A DNA stretch of 64,000 nucleotides from Saturnia japonica. Taxonomy: Eukaryota > Arthropoda > Insecta > Lepidoptera > Saturniidae. Shown piece after piece: positions 22,601 to 37,600 of the stretch. Position numbers and translations under genes: made by a program. How positions within the stretch are numbered: position 1 is the first letter of the stretch; every line of letters starts with the position of its first letter. The stretch lies in the NCBI GenBank assembly GCA_033032175.1, contig CM065325.1, positions 9,018,930 through 9,082,929 of the forward strand, in the 5' to 3' direction. The notes beneath the pieces were generated by a model that saw nothing but the letters and a program-made list of their open reading frames with translations, was not told the origin of the DNA and made no database searches.

Positions 22601-25600
22601 CCCATTAAAATTGGAACCCTACATATCTCAGAACTTTGTTGGCTTATTTGTGTCAGAGCAACATGCTGATTACCTAAGAAGAATTGCCATACAGTATGTC
22701 AAGCAAGTGTCATCTGCTTGTTAGTATCTATACTATTAATTTATTATTATAATACACCTGTATCTCATCTTTGAATAATAATATATTTATCTGATCATTT
22801 TATTTAAAAGTATTTAATCTCTATATTATAAAGGTTTTGTAGGTTGTGGTAAAGTTTGATAAGAGAAAAAGCAACTCAAGCAACTATTTTTATAAAAAGC
22901 AAACTATTTTCACACTCACCCAAAGTTGGTGCAAATAAAAGCCTTGTAAATGGGGGCATTCAATAATATTTATTTATCAAAATCTAATTTATAATAATAA
23001 TTTAAATACCAATTTTTCAAAGATGAATGAAAGATTCTGTCTCTAAAGTGTTTAATAAAATGGGATATCATGAACTTAATTAATAAGGAGTAAATTTCTA
23101 AATGCTCATGTATCATAAACTTATGTAACTTTAGTAACTACATTTTGAAATAACTTTATGATACAAAAATATCCTGATTTTTTGAAATTTATGTAATGCT
23201 AGTGAAACCGCAAAGTAATATGTAGTGTATAACAGTCACCAAGACAAGTCAGTTTCCCATGTTTATGGCACTACCTTTGTCCACAGAGAAATTAATGGCA
23301 GAGGTCAAAATTACAAACTAACCTAATATTAAAATAATAAACTGGAAACTAAATTAAATTTTAAACTAATACTCATTTTCTGTTACTCTATTTTTGTCTC
23401 AATATTATTATCATATTCTATATTATAAAACAAAGTTCCCTGCCACTTCTGGCTGTCTGAATATGTTTTTTATTTGTGTAATTAATTATATATCACAAAC
23501 CAATTTATCATACAGTGGGTGTAATGGTGGATACTTATGAGCATTTGGATGCATTGGGAACATGCTTTCCTTGGTGTACAATGTCACAGGAGAAACCTAT
23601 TAAATGTAAGGAAACACGCCTCTGCTTGTAAACTTTAGCCTATTTCAGCTGTAACTATATAAAAAGGCAAGACTGAAAATGAAGCAGATTTATAAAAAAG
23701 TATATAAACATGCATTTTTGAAATGTGTCATTTGTTATCACATTTTTTAAAATATACTATTAACTTGTGTTCACTGTTAACTACAGTTTAGTAAAGGTTA
23801 CATGAACATCATAGTAAATATTAGGATTAATGGACTTCAGTATTGCCTTACGTTTGCTTGCATATCTGAAACATAAGTGCAATTTCATGTCTTCATTTTT
23901 GTTATATTATAAAAGTATTCAAGTGTATATTTATCTAAAACAAATTATTTTACATATGAAACTCTGTATTTGTAAATGTAACATGGTATTTGTCTTTCTA
24001 AATATTATTTTCTAAAGGTTTATTACATTTTAAAACTCACCTGTAAAAAACTGACCATCTTAATTTTTACTCTTTTTTGGCATAGTATCAAAGCTAAATA
24101 AATTACTTTAAGGCAATATATTTATGTTATAAGCTATTTTTAGGCTTACATGGATGTTAGAAGATAATGTAGCAACTTGAGCATGCACTCTTTTAAGGTA
24201 ATTTTTATTTATTTATGCATTTGATATTTATAATATGCCTTAATGTCAAGAATATGCTATATTTACTCTATTTAATATCTAGTATCAGGTCTATTTGAAT
24301 CAAATTTTCACACAAATATAACAACTACCTATGCCAATTATAATGTAGGCGTTATAAACTAATGGAAAATAACAAGAAATATTTATTAGGAACTCCTTAA
24401 TAAAAATGAGTACCTACTAATTAAACAGCCTGTTTCTCTTTATAATTGATACAGTATGTACAATTCTAAATCATAGGGGATATATTGTCTTACTTACCTT
24501 CAAGTATATTTTTTATGTATTACATTTTGGTACATAGGAGGAACATTTAAATTTTCTTACTTTCTAAATTTTCAAAGTAATATTATCAAAGTTTTGTGAA
24601 ACATGGAAAGTTTGTAGTTTCTAGTAATTCTCATTTCCTATTCAGACAAGACAAGAATGCGTTAGGTTAAGGGTAAATAAATAAAAAATTCTGTTACTTT
24701 ATAATTATCGCATTCACTAGTGAATTAACACAGGCGCGAGTGTAAGAGGGTGGACTCATGAATCCTTCCAAAACTCAATATAATTTTTAATTATAATATA
24801 AAAAATTGTATTTCCCTTTTTTATATAATATGGTCGATAATCTTCGAGAAAGTTCATTATATTACCACCTCTAAATTTGAAGTATAGATTTGCGCCTGAT
24901 TTTACACGTAAGCAACTAAATCTTTCATCTGACAGCAATTAACCTCGAGGCTCACGTGAAGTCACTGCACATAACATTGGCATATCATTTCGATGTAGCC
25001 GTTTTGGAACAGTTAAAGGCACTTCTGGATGATATGCACCCGATGGAACATTCAAATTGGGAACTACGCTTATACTCGAGAGATCCGCGCTTTGCCAACC
25101 ACCAGGTAATGTATTTTTTGATATGAAACATCTAATGCGGCGGGTCAGAGCGTTTATTGGCGTGGCGACGGCGACGTTTTGGTTCCAATGTTGACAGTTG
25201 TTGGCGTGGCGACGCTTTGGCCCCAACGTTGGCGGTGTGAAGTCGAGTCAGTTTTCTTTTAATAGACAGACTGGGTTAGTTCAAAGTTTTATGTTAAAAT
25301 ATGGATAGATTAAAAGCGATCGGTAGGGATCGCAACCATGATACACTTAGTAATAAAATAAACATCTTCACAGTTCATAGTGACTTTCTTTTGGTTTGTC
25401 ATGTTTCGGGATCACCCGGTGTAATTTGACAGACATTTGTGGATGGACGAAAATCCTCACGCATGCAGAGGGGACTCCTTCCAGCATCGTTTCTCGTTAA
25501 CGTTCGGGCTGGCGTTATCGGTACTCACGTACTGGGGCCCGTATCCTTAGAGAGATTAACAGGAGCGTCATATTTACTATTTTTGCAAGAGACTCTACCG

Positions 25601-28600
25601 ACGCTGCTAGAAGACATACTTCTTGTCAATTTACGAGAGGTATTCTACCAACATGACGGTGCCCCTGCGCATTTCACGTGGAGTGTTCGACAGCATCTTG
25701 GAGTATGGAGAGCGCTGCATCGGTCGCAGCGGACCTGTCCAATGGCCTCCCAGATCAGCTGACTTGACGCCTCTTGATGTGGGGACGTATTAAATCGTTA
25801 GCGTACTTTAACGCGACAACAAGTGCCGAGGACCTAAAAATTGGGATAGTCGCCGCCTTCCAAGAAGTGAAAAGTGACACTAGTGTTTTAAGTAAACTAA
25901 GACAACAATTACGGAAACGGGCAATAAAGTGCATTGAACAAGATGGTGGACATCTCAAGACTGCAGTAGAGACTATGAGTACTACGTTATGTACTTCATT
26001 CTTTAATTATTGAAAAAGTATCATTCACATCTTTTAAACACGCCGCCTTTATTTAAATTATCCATTAAAAATAAACAATGAGGTACTCGGTAATTATTCA
26101 CGATTCGTATTTTGTTTGTCGGCACTTCTCGATGCCGCGCCGCGCCAATGATTGCGTCGCGAACTCGCGCGATCTCGTCTCACGTGCGCCTCTGCTGACT
26201 GCGTATTTCATTCTTTTTTGGGTAGGTTTGTAATGTGACCATACTACTCGCCCACAAAGAATATAACTAATTTCACAAATAAAAAATATCAAAGCACATA
26301 TAAGAAAATTTGTTTTGTCGGTATTATGACTATAACTGATTGTTCTAATTGGGGTGTTTGAGGGTGTGCGTTATTCCTATTACATGTTGTATAAATACAA
26401 GAATTGCTCAATTAAGATAACAGTGTGGTAAACTGATATTGCTGTAGTTAAGATGATATAGGTAGTGAAAAATGTTTTTTTTGTCGTTTATAGATTTTTA
26501 GCGTTATGATCATAATCTCACCTGATGTTAAATGACAATGTGGCCCAAGATGGTGACAAGCTAAGTATAATAAGGAAACTGATTCTCAATTACAGCTACT
26601 GGAACACGGTGGGGCGTGGTGATAAATTTTTAGCTAGCCAGACTAGCATTAGAAAAAACCTAGCACCATACTATGGTTTCTTTCATCACAACGTTTCTTT
26701 CACCGAAACCTCAAGCTCATTGCAGGAATTCGTACTCATGTAGATCGACGGGGTGTTCCTACACGCTGTCAATGAATGAGCCATCATTGCTTCTTTGTTA
26801 CTCTGAATAATAAAGGATTTTGAATGTCTAAATTCTTCCTATAAAATATATCAATTTCTGGTACATAGTATTCTTATACGTCTTAAGTATTTAATATATT
26901 TTAATTGAAGAAAGAAGTAAATAAATCCACAAATTAACCAATTTCTCAAGTAGCACACAGTAATTGTATTTAAAACAATTATATTTTAGAGAAATCTAAA
27001 TGAGATTTATACTATATATGGAGTATTCCATGCGAAATCGACCACTTTTGAACCCGACCCCTTTAGATTTAGCTGAAACTTTTCTATACTTTTCTACCCT
27101 TTGAAAGACATTTTTGAGAATTTTTTCAAAATTTTTTATCCAACCCAAAAAAAGTTATGAATTTGTCATGGAATACTACCCCATATTTACTTTGATCAAA
27201 GTTTTATAATATGTTGATTTGACGTTGATTTCAATAGTCTCATGGAAACAAAGTATAATATACAATGTTTTATGTATAGGTGCACAAAGTGATACAAGGT
27301 TATGTGCCAAAAGCATGCGATGAACTGGAATTAGTTCTCGGCGATTATATTTATATAGAGGAAAAGGAGTTTGACAGCTCTCCGGATGGTTGGGTGCACG
27401 GCACGTCGTGGTTGACCGGTTAGTGATTAGATTATATAAAATCAGTACCTCAGTATCATAAAGGTGTACGTGAAAACAAACTGTGCAATTCGAACTTACA
27501 TCCTTGTGCTTCTAAGGTATAGATATTTTAAACCCAGTTATAACGAGTCACGTTACGAATTGAAAGTTTATATTTGAACATGTGCATAACTGTATCGATT
27601 TACGAGTACCTACCTACAATATTAAACAGAAAATAAATATACTTTCAATCGCAAATAAAAGTGAACATTGGAAATATGATTATAAATGCAACATATCGGA
27701 AACTTGTGTTTAATTTCAAACAGCGCCCTCTCGTAAATTGTTGTTTACAAATGTACTAAACTATTATCATTATAAGATTTAGAAGTCAGTCACTCGTTAC
27801 GCCCTGTTTAGCATAGTGTACTTTAGGATTGTAGATCTGTCGATGTTTCTCTGCGAACTTTAACTGGTATGTCATAATAGTATATCGAGTTACGAGTGAA
27901 GTGTTTGTTTAAATAAGTGTGGATGAGTTAAATGGTAGGAGGACTGGCGCTTTTTCGAGCGACCTTCTACTCTATTACGTGCATAAATACTTCGTACGTT
28001 CTCTATCGGTCACGTGATTGCTGTCAAACAATGACAAGAGCGATAAAATTACTCCGATTATTGAACTTGAATTTGGGAGGTCAGTGTTGTTTTACTAATA
28101 CTCGAAAGTAACAGTGTCGATCCTCGGTATGTATTAGTAATTCCTAATATATAATAAATATAATCTTATTATTTAGGGACAATAAATATCAATATGTTTT
28201 ATTTTTTCATTTATATAATACATATTAAGTTTTTGTATTCAGTATCGCCCGCGTTTTATAATTATAGTTTGTTTATGTGTAAAACCATAGAGTTATAATA
28301 CTATTTGTTAGAAAAAAAAGTGTCTGATCATCGACATATCTTATAACCCATAGTCCGCGTTTTGTTAACGAGAACTTAATAAATACCAATGTACTTTCGT
28401 ATCATTATACGACCATTGTTTCCGGCAGTGAAATTGCAAAAGCTGTAAAATTTATTTCAAAAGTTTTCAATGTTAATTTTTCTATGAATAACGAACTGAC
28501 AGATCACTTCATCTGGTCGTGTCCCTATACCTAATCGCACCTACTAACACGTCAGTTGCTTATAAAAATATTTTTGATTCACAATTATCTCTAGGGTCTC

Positions 28601-31600
28601 TAAAAGATCCCAGATCGAACCAAAAAACACCGGCACCGTTCTTATATCCCTTACCAAGTTTAATATTTAATAATAAAAATAATAACCAAGGTTTTGTTAC
28701 GTATCAAAATTACAAAAAAGAGTAAAAGTTTATCTACTGGGAATTCGTGAAAAATGCAATTGGCTTTATGCACGATTAACGAAATATACAGTGATTTTGT
28801 TTAATAAAACTTAGGCGGTACGATGGATATGTTGCAGTAGGTTAATTTGGAACTATGGTCTCAAAGTGGTCGGCAAGCGCCAAGTTCGCGAATTGTATTA
28901 TAACTAACTATAAGCGTCTAAACCAGTTTTCGCTGTAACTTACCCGTGGATATATTATATCAGGATACTAGCTGTGCGCCTGTGCCCCAGGGTTAAATTT
29001 ATTCTACCAACTCTCCTCTACACCGCCGCGCCTCCTATACCCGTTTAAACATACTTACGTTGTTCTCCCATCAAAATTAGCCTAGAATTAACGAAAACAC
29101 TTTATTTTATTTTTTAAATTACATTTGAATTATACGTTTTCTAAAAGTAATATTGAAATTTCTTATATCCTATCAATTGACCGATGACCTAAGCATCCCG
29201 AGTACAAAATTTCATAAGAATTGGTCAAGCCGTTTTTGAAATTTGTAACAGTTGATTTATTTTTTACAAACCCATGATAATTATCTAATATCTGATTTTC
29301 TAATACTGGATAAAGGATTTTATGTACTAATTTTTCGAACACCTTCTATAGGTTTGACAGTATAGACATAGGCAGATAGTTAATAATTTTTTTCTTTAGT
29401 ATCACATTTATTAATTGGGGTAATATTTGCCTATTCTTGTTCATTATAAAGAATAATGGATACTTCAACGAAGCTGTTATAAATTAAACTCATCTTCTGT
29501 AAGTTGTAGTTCATATATTAAAGTAAAATGATTGAAATCAGTCAACGATTCTTTCTTGAATGCTTTTTTATTCAATAATGTTTGTACAGTAATCAATGCA
29601 ACTACTTTCCTTTTTTTCTCCTGTGTGTGTGTGGGTAGCTTAACACATCATGGACATTGATTTATGAACATAGTAACATATCTAGCTGATGGCACAATGA
29701 TATGAAAATTTGCATCATCACTCTGATTAGTCATATTATGTTCGAATTAAAAGTAAATGATACTATACCTATGAAATAGTTTAGAATATAGTATGTTATA
29801 GGTCCCGTCTACAGTATGCAAATATAAGACGTAGTTAGAGCATTTTACAAGGCCTACTTACAATATGTTTGCCCAATATTGTTATGGCGTAATATGATTG
29901 ATTCTCTCCTTGTTTTCAAATGATCAATTATATTGAAGCCATTGCAATGTTTTAAATAGAGTAACACCTACCTAGAGTAGTGAGTGTTCTGTGAACAAGA
30001 TGTCAGATCAAGATTTGGCTGCATTTTTTTATCACGATCTTAAATGTTAAACTGATTAGAAGCGTTGCAGTTATACTGCAATGTATTTCTTCAGGACAGC
30101 AAATCAAAATAAGCAAGTTTAAGGAGTACTGCAATGCGACAGCAAACATCTACGTGGAGTTGTATCCATGGTACTATAATATGCCCTCAAGCGTCCACAA
30201 GCTTCTCTTCCATGGACCTGAAATAGTAGAACATTTTTCCATAGTTCCTATTGGATTCCTATCTGAAGATGCATCCAGGAATAAGGATTTTAGGAAATTC
30301 AGTTCGGAACACACGAAAGTATAGTAATATCGTGACAAATGAAGATATTTTACACAAATTTTATCTTCGGATCCTATGCTAAGTAGCATTCGTCGTAAGA
30401 TGAACAAGAAAGTGAAGAATTTTTTATTCAGCGAAGTTGAAGATTTGCTTGTTTCTGGTGAGAATGAAATCGAATTTATCGATGTCTTCACTGTACCCGA
30501 AGTAGATTGAGTGTAGTAGTAGTGATGACGAGTCGGATGATGATGTCGACGAAGACGAGACTGAAACTTAGCTTTTTTTATTTATTTATTTGAATTAGAT
30601 TTTTTTATTTAAATCTATGAAATTGTAAATTAATATATTAGGTCCTTGCATATGAAATTGGCGTTTTGTTGAACTGGTCACTTTGATCTCAAATATCTGG
30701 CGTATGGTTAGAAATTCCAAATTCAAATTTATTCCAAATTTAAGCTTGTGTATTTGTGTTTCGAATTTAGTGATTCATTTGTTTTCGCACCATTTTATTT
30801 TTCTTTGACATCGTTCTTTTCACAAAATAGAAAATTTAAAATATCGTCTTATTTACGAATATAAGTTCTATTGTGGCATCAGCGCTGCCGAATCAGCTCG
30901 AAAGATTAATGATGTGTATGGGAAAGCTACTGTAAAAGAAAACACGGTACGTTTTTGGTTCCAACGTTTTCGTTCTGGAAATTTTGACCTACGAAACAAA
31001 CCCCGTGGATGGCCGGAGACCCTAGTTGAAAATGAAGAATCAAAGGTGATCGTTGAAGCGGCAGGCATCGGTGTGAGTGATAAAAAAAATTATTCACTTG
31101 AAACAAACAGGAAAAGTGAAAAAGCTCGAGAAATGGGTACCGCATGAATTCACTGAAGCACGCCAACAAACACCTATTGAGTTATCATTACATTACTCAA
31201 CCGTCACAATAACAAGGGAATTTTGAATCGTATTGTTACTTTTGACGAAAAATGGATCCTTTATGACAATCGGAAACGCTCATCACGGTGGTTGACCCCA
31301 GGAGAACCGGGCAAATCCTGTCCCAAGCGAAAGTCGTCTCAGAAAAAGGTACTGGTGAGTGTTTGGTGGACCAGGCTGGTGTCATACACTACAGCTTCGT
31401 AAACTCTGTCCAGACGATAACGGCAGATCTGTATTGTCAACAATTGCAAACCATGATGGAAAAGCTAGCCGTTAAACAACCGAGACTGGTCAATATCTCA
31501 AGCCCACTCCTGCTTTAGAACAACGCTAGACCCCATACTTTAAATTAAAGGAACTTAGAAATTAAATTTAATTAAATTAGAGAAACTGCGGTTGGAATGT

Positions 31601-34600
31601 CTCCGAAACCCACCATATTCCCCGGACATTGCTTCAACAGATTACCACTTTATTCGAAATTTGGACAATTTTTTGCAAGGAAAATAAATTAAATTCCGAT
31701 GAGCCTGTCTAAACTGCCTTCAAAGATTTTATTGATTCTTGCTCCCACAATTTTTTTTAGCTTTGGAATCAATGAACTACCTTTAAAATGGCGAAAGTAC
31801 ATAGATAATAATGGTACTTACTTCGATTGATTAAATGTATAATGTCATAATATTTTTTTCATTTTACTTTTACCATATAAAACGCTAATTTCATATGTAA
31901 AGACCTAATATATGTTGACTTACAATGTACCGAAAGAGAAAAAATTAATCTGCCACCTAAACCTATATTTTTAATTATATCTTAAAAAGTGTCACAAACA
32001 ACCTTTCCATGGTATTATTCATTAGTTGGTTAATAAACGTAGGTGCACATGTTTTATGACCGTTCCTGTGGTTGTTTAAGTTAACAACGTGTTTTATTAT
32101 GCTGTCTGAGTACAGAACCTATTTCACCTTCCAATCTACCGTACCCGATTTCTGGGGGAGGGCAGGGGAGTGGGCTTGGCCGCGCAATCGAGCCAATAGC
32201 GACGTTCGATCCTGCGGCCAAAAGCCTCCCACTGCCCTCCCCCGGGAATCGGGTACAGTAGATCGTGACGTGAAATAACCTCTTAAGTTTTGCTTAATTA
32301 TAGATTATAACCGCTTATTTTTATTTTTTTAGTGGGTGACTTGATTTGAAAATTTTGACTGTCCCTGTGATATATCATTACTCTGATTAGTCATGTTGTG
32401 TTCGAATTGAAAGCAAATGATATAGATATAGTATCTCCTGTACGGATCTATGAATATTTTAGATAAAGGTACGAGTAGTTACTTATGGGTTCCGTTGATG
32501 GTTTGCCAATATAAATATTGTTACACCCGTGGGTATTAAAAATGCCGATTTTTGATGTGTAGAAGATTTATTCGAATTACACAGTTACAAATTACACGAA
32601 CTCACAACACTGTTATTTATTTCACTGTGGTTTCGCTTCTTTTATCGCTCGTTGTTATCACTTTATAATTCAAAACTGAACTGCCTCGGCGTCGCGCCTG
32701 AGCCGCTTAAACACCTGCACTAAACGATCGCAGAAAAATCGTGAATCATCGCTAACTTTCTTGACGTTTTGTTTCTATGCCTACTCGATGACGTAATCGA
32801 GGCGAAAGGCCCTATACATGTGTGTGTAAACTGCGATGTTTACACAAACATGTGCCGCGGTTGTTCACGATGCGAACATTATTTCGAAGTTTGTAGTTGC
32901 TTCGAGATATTTCGGGAACAGGATTTTTCTATTTTTTTAATACGGTTATAACAGGTCGTAACAATATCATCTCTAGTCAGAGCTAGATTCAGATCAAGAA
33001 CTTTTTTACAAGTTGTTTGTATATTTATCGTTATTGCCTAAATCAATAAAAATGCGTGTTATAGGAAATTTCTTTGAAATATTTCCTTTTGAGACTAAGA
33101 TTTATAATACAAATGAAGAAGATTTCAGCCAAATAACATTGTACTGTGTTCCAGTGGTGAGTAAGGTATTCAGAGTTCTTTTTTACGGAAAAGGGTTTCG
33201 AGATCGGCAACACGCTAGTGACACCTATGTTACAAGCGTGCATTGTCTACGGTAGCTGTTGACCGTCAGGCGGGCCGTACGCTTGTTAGCCATCTTAGTG
33301 GAAAAAAAAACTAAATCGTGTTTATTTTTATACTAGCTGTGTCCGCGGCTCCGCTCGCGTGGACTACAGAATGACGGTTGAGAAACATGCGTAAATCGTG
33401 CTGACCTCACTCCCATCCACGGCGGTCGCCCGCCCACCGCGGCGCGCTTTTATTTTAAAGACAAAACGATTATTATGGTGATCCTTACAAGATAGATATA
33501 TGCTATCGCTGTCTTTTTTGTAGGTATTTTTAATATCTACATTTATATAGTACATTAATTTGAAATATTTTCTCTTAAGGTTTACTCAGCGTAAGCCATG
33601 TAAGGTACCCGAATTGATTCACCGTGACCAGTTATTTTTTTTGCTACGTCGATAAACATATTTATAATAGTTGTAAAATTAATGATTAAAACGTCATTTT
33701 AAAATCCCCAAAAACATTTTTCATTAGGCAGGCCATCTGTTGATTCTAATTAAAATATAGTCATGGCGCTATCTATACAGATTGCTTTTCCAAATAAAAC
33801 TGAAACACTTATTTTTGTAAAAAAAATACATATACATACCCCCCCCAAGTCCGGTGAAGCTGTAAAAGCCGCAGCGGCTCTGTTTTAGGATAGGGCCCCT
33901 AAGGCTAACAGTGTAGTCAGTTCTAAAAAAAAAAACATATACATATTGAATACTTTGTAACATTAACGATGATTACATAGAAATATTGACTATGATATAT
34001 TGATATGGACTCTACAACACTACCGTCTCATACGTGTTATAGCTATGCTAATTATAATACTAAAAATAAATTCATGATATTTTTTTAGGAGTCGGCGGTT
34101 ACCTACCAGTTGTATACACACGGCGGACAGCAGAATCGGACGCTTGGACTTTACATCGCTCCGTTTCACTGGGTAATAATAATTGTGAGTATAATCGCTT
34201 TCATGATACTGATAATTTTATAGTGTTTAAACGTATCAATAATTATTATTCAGATTATTCACTTCATTCCGTAATTACTTGATGCGATATAACCGAACTT
34301 GATATGACGTTCGTGTAATAATGAATGATATTTTCCTTAACATACATCAATTCGTTCTTAGTTTGTTTTATTCCTTAATGATAATAAAGTATGTAAGAAA
34401 AGCAAAAAGGTACGATTTATGCACTTTGTCAGATAAAGAAATTAATAGATTTTTATTATCTTTATCAAGATTAATAGCGTTTTGTAATAAGATTCATAAG
34501 TAGATCTAAAATCTAAATTACCTTTTAAAAGGCCAAATAATCTTTCTGTGGTTGTTTTTTTCACCGACTTCAAACGGATGAGGTTATCAATTCGGTTGAA

Positions 34601-37600
34601 TTTTTTTTACTTTTGTTAGCTCAGAACTCCTTCATTTATAAAAAAAACCGATTTAGAAAATTCTTTTTAGGTTGGAAAAATATCCCCTATATATTGTTGT
34701 AGGTCCCATTTTAATTGAATTGGCATTGGATCTTAGATTTCGAAAATACACCTACAAACTCTTCAAAATCGACGTGGAAGGTAGAAAGAGGTAGGGTAGG
34801 TACTGAGAATGGCATTTCTTGCATCCATAGGCTATATGGATATATATATATATATATATTATTAACCTTACACTAATATACAAACTTTACCTCTTTATAG
34901 TCATATAATTATGTAGTATAATATAAGATATTACATCATACTTTGATAGTAGTTCGTTGACTGTAATTTACTGAACGGACATCGATTAAGAATGTTAATT
35001 CATATGAGTTTTTTTTTATTCGCCTGTAACGTAGGTTCGGATTGCAAATCGGAATCCGATTCAAACACTGACGGTGAGATGGCCAGCAACTACCCACACG
35101 AAGACGCAGAGAAACTGGGCTATGAGAAATCTGAAGAGACTTACAAGGAGTGGGATAAATATTGGAATGCAGTTCAATTAGATAAAACTGAAAGTATATT
35201 GAGTATAACGCAGGGTGAGTTTCCTACTTTATTTTTGTTTTGGCTTCGCAAAAAGCACTTGTCAGTGTCATAAGCCCTTTTAGTATTTTCTAATATTCAA
35301 AGTGGGGTCCGATAAGATGATGGCTCTCTTGTCAGAATTATCTAGGGAGTCTTTGTGATATCTGAAAATACATGTTTCCAGTTTACATTCATAATCTACT
35401 TCACGTATGCACAATAACCAAACCATTTCACGCAAAATGCCACCAATTTAACATAGTAAATAAAAATAAAAACAGCTCAAGGTCCCGCCAAAAAACAAAA
35501 TCAGTTGAAAATTATTATTCTAATCTACAATTTCTAAAGCATTATTAACTATTATTTATAGCCTCTCATTTATATAGTATGACGTATACTTCCTGTCTAC
35601 AAAATTTTATTTGAATCGGTTGAGAATTGACGAAACTTAAATTTTTTGAACTTCTTTTTTTATATATTTCTAGAAGTAACATTGACAATTCTTAATTGGT
35701 AATTCTTATAGCTCATCAATTAGGTATATATATATAATTAAACCGACTTCCCGTGTATACAATTTCATCAAAATCGGTCTAGAATTAACGAAAATATTTT
35801 TTTTTTTGAAATTATTTTTATTTACGATTTATAAAAGTAATAATGAAATTTTTTATACCCTATCAATTGACCACTGACATAAGCATACCGTGAGCAAAAC
35901 TTCATAAGAATCGGTGTTGCTGTTTTTGAATTAAATCCGGTCATACAAACAGAAAGACAGACAAAATATTTTTTATGACATATTAGTGATCAGTATCGTT
36001 CATATAGGGTGCCTATTAGAAAATTTGAGAAAAATATTAAAAGTACAGACAGGACTACAGATATTAATATAGATAATAAAGAAACACTCTTATCTCTGTA
36101 ACTACCAGTCTGGTTTGAAAAATTCTTTTCGTATGTGATGATAGATTCACGAGAAATAAATAGTATAGGCTATCTAACATTAGGTTACAATCTTTAGTTA
36201 GCCTTAAGTATTGAGTTTCGTTAAGAAAGTCGGAAGAGGAAGCACTTCCGAACTGCTTTATCTGCGTGCGCTGGTGTAATGGTTAATGATACGTAAATGC
36301 AATGTTCTACAAAAATATTGGTGTTTAGTATATCTAAAAAAAAGTACACGATAGCGTATACCTATCTCTTATACATAAGCCTTAATAAGGTATTGTATGA
36401 ATAACATTTGTTGAAAATTAAAAAGTGATTTATGAGCATTATTTTTAAGCATGGCATGTTAATCCTTACGAAGAAAAGTTACTTCATCATAAACACAATT
36501 TTATGAAGTAAAATTTTGCTCTTTATAGCATGTTATTTGGACACATAGTTTATTTAGGAAATCATTGAAAAATTAAAATAATTTGTACTTGCGGGAAGAA
36601 CAATAGGCTACACGGGAACCTTGGGGGCGCGGTGTTTGTCGGATAATATTAACACGGGTGAAACTGTGGGGCACAGCTAGTAAGCAATAAAACGCAAAAA
36701 ATAATTATTAAATCCAACTTGTAGTTCCAGAGATTAGAAACAAAAAATACAATCTCTTGAGCTTTATAAATTAGTATACATATAAATATAAATTCCACGT
36801 AAGTAAGCAGTGCTTAACACGTAAACATAATATGATCCAAGTGAATAAACGTCTGTTTATTCTTATCGTCTGATAAGAAAATAGGTATTATGACTAATGA
36901 TTTCAATATCTTGGCGACCGAGCTTTACTCGGCGTCTTAAAAAAACACCTATCTAGGTATACTTGGAATGTAAAACATTATCTAAATAGAAAGTTTCATC
37001 CAAATCGTTGGAGCCGTTTTCGAGTAACCAATTACTACATATATATATATATATATATATAAGAAATGCACACCTAATATTGATGTCATAACTCAAATAC
37101 ACCAAGTAATGTTCTAATGTATAACGAACGAATTAAAGTAAGATAGCGGACACGATTAGCGTACTGACTTCTCTAAATGCACTAAAAGTTATAATAACTG
37201 TAAACAATACTTATGTAGTTATAACAATACTTAGATTAGTAGTAATAACAATTAAAAATAGGTTCATCACACAAATGTTAGTCATATGCGGGGATTGAAC
37301 CAAAAATTTTTATGCTATTTTATTACAACATAAAAAAATTACGATTCTAATAAAACTCCTTTCATTCACAGGAATTCCCATAAATTGGAATGCTGACACA
37401 GCGCATGGATCCGGAGATGTAAATGTTAGTGCAGCCAGATATTTATCATCAAATATATTGTTGTAATATTCTTAGGTTAGGTTAGTAAAATTATAAAAAA
37501 ATCACTATTCTCGAAATAACTACAAACGTCTGGAATACGAAAACGAAAAGAAATTGCAATTCACTCACACATTTAAAGCTTTTCTATCCGATTGCGTTAT

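Noticed and set aside
24939..25226. 95-codon minus-strand frame
   Set aside because: It is antisense to UBASH3 exon 5 and has no similarity I recognise.
28519..28725. 68-codon frame in UBASH3 intron 6
   Set aside because: Low-complexity, intronic, and no recognised motif.
30868..31169. Minus-strand frames over the mariner element
   Set aside because: They are shadows of the plus-strand transposase relic.
34836..34860. (AT)n runs here and at 37038-37061 and 45205-45222 as regulatory sites
   Set aside because: They are ordinary microsatellites at repeat ends.
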